NCBI RefSeq assembly: GCF_012396505.1 | Contig: NZ_JAAXPN010000009.1 | Location: forward strand, 42,394-106,393 | DNA length: 64,000 nt | Source of the DNA: Periweissella fabalis | GTDB taxonomy: Bacteria > Bacillota > Bacilli > Lactobacillales > Lactobacillaceae | Reading direction: 5' to 3' | Shown here: positions 61,323 through 64,000 of the stretch, piece by piece | Layout: each line of letters starts with the position of its first letter | Numbering within the stretch: position 1 is the first letter of the stretch | Position numbers and translations under genes: made by a program | Notes under the pieces: model-generated | Database searches by the model: none | Seen by the model: only the letters and a program-made list of their open reading frames with translations | Told to the model about the DNA's origin: nothing

Positions 61323-62354
61323 ATGTTAAAACAAAAATTAATTCATACTAGTCTATATCTAGCTATATTATGTAGTATTTTCTGGGCCATCCCCGTCCAT
61401 GCTGAGATCAACCAAGGTGCCAGTTATGCCGTCGCTCCGCAGTTAACGGCTACCCAAGTCAATCCACAAGTTAGCTATTTTGACATTAAGGTCATCCCCG
61501 GTAAACCACAAACTATTAGTAGTGTCATTAGTAACTCAGGCTCGCAACCAATCTATGTGCGCCAGCAATTCAATAATGCCTATACGAGTACTAATGGTGG
61601 GATTGCCTATGTAACTGGGAATAAAGCGCCACAAGCTGACCCGAGCTTACAATATCCGTTAAATAAGTTGGTGACGATTAACGGGCCGGCCGTCGTAATG
61701 ATTCCCGCTCATAATTCTAAGACTGTGACAGCGCGTGTACATGCCAAGATTGACCAAAATTTTAACGGCATAATTCTGGGTGGCTAGTATTTTGAAAACG
61801 TTGATCAACATGGTAAGGCATTAGTCAGTAATCAACCAGGGATTAACTTCACATATTCATATTTAACTGGGGTGGAGTTAGAAGTGGGCCATGCCGTTAA
61901 ACCACGCTTAGCCCTGGATAAAGTCACGTATCACAAGAATATTAATACCGGTGATCCGAACTTAGCTGTTAAGCTCGTCAATTCCCAAGCCGCAATTTTG
62001 CGTAATGCTAAGCTTAATGTGACGATTACTAAGGATAAAAAAGAGTTTGCTAAGCACACTTATACCGGGATAACTTTGGCTCCCAATTCCAATGTGGCTT
62101 ACGAGTTAACGGGCTTAAAAGCTTTAACACCTGGTAAATACACCGTGACAATTGAGGGGACTAACGGCCAACAAAAAGTTACCACCCAACAAGTGGTTAC
62201 CTTAGCCAAGCAAACGCAAACTAAAGATTTACATGCTACGGTGAAACCAACGTCAACGATAAATCAACCGCGGTATCTTGGTTAGAAAATTGCTGTAGGT
62301 GTTTTAGCAATAATTATTGTGATGTTATTTTGGATATTAAAAAAACGGTTATAA
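61323..62354 (+). pseudogene. DUF916/DUF3324 protein with two Trp-to-amber stops (WxLIP-3)
   Basis: A single frame from ATG 61323 with signal peptide (LAILCSIFWAIPVHA), DUF916 and DUF3324 domains and C-terminal helix (IAVGVLAIIIVMLFWIL, KKRL) ending at TAA 62352-62354. Two TAG codons interrupt it: 61785-61787, after GIILGG where both other copies have Trp (LGGWEF and LGSWYF), and 62283-62285 just before the membrane helix, where the intact copy has WW and the other AW. Both are explained by TGG to TAG. Otherwise the sequence is clean, so the decay is recent or suppressed. Confidence 0.82.
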
Positions 62355-62397
62355 TAATTTAAGAAACAAAGTCTGTTAAAAGGCGACTAGATGTTAA

Positions 62398-62440
62398 AAT
62401 AACCCGATTGGAATTTTTAAGCCCAGTCGGGTTATTTGTT
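62398..62440 (+). terminator. Terminator before the lysozyme gene
   Basis: AATAACCCGATTGG pairs with CCAGTCGGGTTATT (one G-T pair). CTGTTAAAAGGCGAC just upstream (62373-62387) is another copy of the recurring motif. Confidence 0.8.
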
Positions 62441-62583
62441 GTTTATATATGCAGATGTTTTTGTAAGACAAATGAAATAATTAATTAGCTAAAAGTTTAG
62501 TAAAATTAAAAGGTACGATTAATATTTAAAATAATTTAAATAAAATAAAAATCGAAACAATCGTGCAAAATATGGAGGATGGT

Positions 62584-64000
62584 ATGAAGAAGGGAACACT
62601 GATAGTTGGGATTGCAGTTTTGCTGACAACCACTATAGGGACACCGCTAAGTGCAGCACATGTTAATGCAGCACGGACAGGAGTTGATTGGTCACTAAAT
62701 AACGGTCAAGGTGCTTATTTAGGTTATGGTTCAAATAATGATGCCTTTATGATTTCACAAGTTGGTGGAGTTGTTGGTTGGAATAGTAATGGGACACCTC
62801 GGATGTATGAACAATCATCATATCAACCACAAGTGGCTAGTGCCTTAGCACGAGGTAAAGCGGCGCATACATATATTTGGTTCCAAGTTGGTGGTGATAC
62901 TCGCTTAGGTGACTTAGCAGTACAGCATTTTTTATCAGAAGTTACGACTCCTAAGGGTTCAATCGTTGCAATTGATTATGAACAAGGTGCAAGTAGAAAT
63001 GTAATTGCTAACACAGCGACGGTTATTTCAGCAATGAATTTAATTAAAGCAGCAGGATACACACCAATGCTTTACAGTGGTGCAAATTACTTTAAAAATT
63101 ATCTTGATGTTAATGCGGTAGTACAAAAATTTGGCTTTACTTTATGGGATGCTGATTATCCATTAAATGGCTCAGTATATCGGCCACCAATGTGGTATAT
63201 TACGGGTCAAGACTCACCATATCCTGGCTTTCAAATGCCATATATCCCAGGTCTAGCAATCTGGCAATTTACCTCATCATATGGTGGTAATAGTCTTGAT
63301 GGTAACGTTGATTTGACTGGAATTACTAACAACGGTTATGGTCAAAATACGATTGCAAATTATAATAATACGCCTCTTATTGGAACAGCCACAACTACTG
63401 GTTATGCTAATATTCGCCAATATACGAATACGTATGCAGATATTATAGGTAGTTTAAGTGGTAATCAAACCGTTAATATCACCGCGCAAATTACTAATGG
63501 TCAACCTGTTGGTGGGAATGCTAATTGGTATCAAATCGATAATGGTGGCTGGGTATCAGGAACACTACTAACTAATATTAGTGCTGTTCCTGCCGCTGGC
63601 GGATCTGCTGGGGTATCATCAGCACGTGATCAATTACAACAAACAATTATCAGCGGCTTACCATATGCAGCAAGTGATTACAGTGTTGATTCATTTGCCG
63701 CATTACAACAAGCAATGAATGCAGGCCGCAAGGTCCGTGACAATGCTAATTCAACAGTGGAACAGTTAAACGCTGCGATGAATGATATTCAAGCTGCAAT
63801 TACACAATTAGCAGCACCATCAGTAGCAGATACAGCTGCCGCACGTGATCAATTACAACAAACAATTATCAGTGGCTTACCATATGCAGCAAGTGATTAC
63901 AGTGTTGATTCATTTGCCGCATTACAACAAGCAATGAATGCAGGCCGCAAGGTCCGTGACAATGCTAATTCAACAGTGGAACAGTTAAACGCTGCGATGA
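62584..64000 (+). CDS. Secreted GH25 lysozyme-like protein with FIVAR-like repeats (cut by window end)
   Basis: Open to the window end (472 codons seen). Signal peptide (TLIVGIAVLLTTTIGTPLSA), then a GH25 muramidase domain (about residues 33-235): GVDWSLNNGQGAYLG, the catalytic acidic pair in IVAIDYEQGAS, YTPMLYSGANYF, and LAIWQFTSSYG. Next an SH3-like wall-binding segment (about 260-335: GYANIRQYTNTYADIIGSLS), then tandem 73-residue helical repeats from residue 347 (ARDQLQQTIISGLPYAASDY) resembling FIVAR modules; the second copy is nearly identical in DNA. GGAGGA precedes the ATG. Probably an autolysin. Confidence 0.88.
   Translation, partial: MKKGTLIVGIAVLLTTTIGTPLSAAHVNAARTGVDWSLNNGQGAYLGYGSNNDAFMISQVGGVVGWNSNGTPRMYEQSSYQPQVASALARGKAAHTYIWFQVGGDTRLGDLAVQHFLSEVTTPKGSIVAIDYEQGASRNVIANTATVISAMNLIKAAGYTPMLYSGANYFKNYLDVNAVVQKFGFTLWDADYPLNGSVYRPPMWYITGQDSPYPGFQMPYIPGLAIWQFTSSYGGNSLDGNVDLTGITNNGYGQNTIANYNNTPLIGTATTTGYANIRQYTNTYADIIGSLSGNQTVNITAQITNGQPVGGNANWYQIDNGGWVSGTLLTNISAVPAAGGSAGVSSARDQLQQTIISGLPYAASDYSVDSFAALQQAMNAGRKVRDNANSTVEQLNAAMNDIQAAITQLAAPSVADTAAARDQLQQTIISGLPYAASDYSVDSFAALQQAMNAGRKVRDNANSTVEQLNAAM
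63622..64000 (+). repeat. Tandem 219-bp repeat within the lysozyme gene
   Basis: The unit 63622-63840 is repeated from 63841, with one visible silent difference (AGCGGC versus AGTGGC) in the first 160 bases. The repeat continues past the window end. Near-identity at DNA level points to recent duplication or gene conversion. Confidence 0.92.

Noticed and set aside
1..64000. CRISPR arrays, tRNA/rRNA genes, insertion sequences or prophage
   Set aside because: No regularly spaced direct repeats, no tRNA or rRNA sequences, no transposase or integrase was recognised; the only tandem repeats are the operators at 47555 and the lysozyme modules.

Overview
The window reads as a chromosomal stretch of a low-GC Gram-positive lactic acid bacterium (Lactobacillales). 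The gene set fits a Weissella/Leuconostoc-like member of the Lactobacillaceae best, but the species is inferred, not proven. Supporting points are an AT-rich sequence with strong AGGAG-type ribosome binding sites, the rimM-trmD-rplS translation genes, WxL/DUF916 surface proteins, OatA, a trehalose PTS with TreR and CcpA (cre) sites, an EPS cluster, MenG, and an HrtRBA-like exporter as found in lactic acid bacteria that can take up heme. I saw no rRNA, tRNA, CRISPR array or insertion sequence.

Layout. 0-7 kb: two large polytopic GT-C-like membrane proteins flank an ammonium transporter with a GlnR-type box; then khpA-rimM-trmD. 7.2-19.2 kb: a DoxX protein, a divergent aspartokinase (lysC), and a nine-gene lysine operon (alr-lysA-dapH-dapL-dapA-dapB-two tandem aminotransferases-asd) behind a lysine riboswitch with a transcription attenuator. 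This is the acetyl-DAP route; dapF is not in the window. 19.2-31.5 kb: housekeeping and small genes: rplS, a HAD phosphatase, a PfpI/DJ-1 protein, a PC4-like protein, an AI-2E family transporter, two small paralogous proteins before menG, a HigBA-type toxin-antitoxin pair, a 51-residue membrane protein, oatA, a frameshifted serine hydrolase, an MFS exporter and a LytTR/DUF3021 pair. 31.7-40.9 kb: an EPS/capsule cluster (priming transferase, five glycosyltransferases, EpsG-like polymerase, pyruvyl transferase, flippase) without chain-length/tyrosine-kinase genes.

41-47.5 kb: the trehalose locus (IIA, IIBC, phosphotrehalase, divergent treR) followed by a second GH13 protein that keeps the family fold but has lost the catalytic nucleophile and other key residues. 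47.6-49.9 kb: a TetR-permease-ATPase operon resembling HrtRBA, preceded by three tandem 16-bp palindromic operators. 50-62.4 kb: two WxL/DUF916 surface-protein clusters. The first keeps two intact genes beside a frameshifted one. In the second every gene is interrupted or truncated. Between them lie an SDR protein, a FUSC-like membrane protein, a sugar:H+ symporter with cre sites and an XRE regulator. The window ends inside a secreted GH25 lysozyme with near-identical FIVAR-like repeats.

The observations most worth a second look are the catalytically dead phosphotrehalase paralogue, the parallel decay of the WxL genes (including two Trp-to-amber changes in one gene), alr under lysine riboswitch control in an operon lacking dapF, the triple TetR operator, a khpA start that seems to depend on a seven-codon leader, and a recurring 3'-UTR motif that precedes several terminators.
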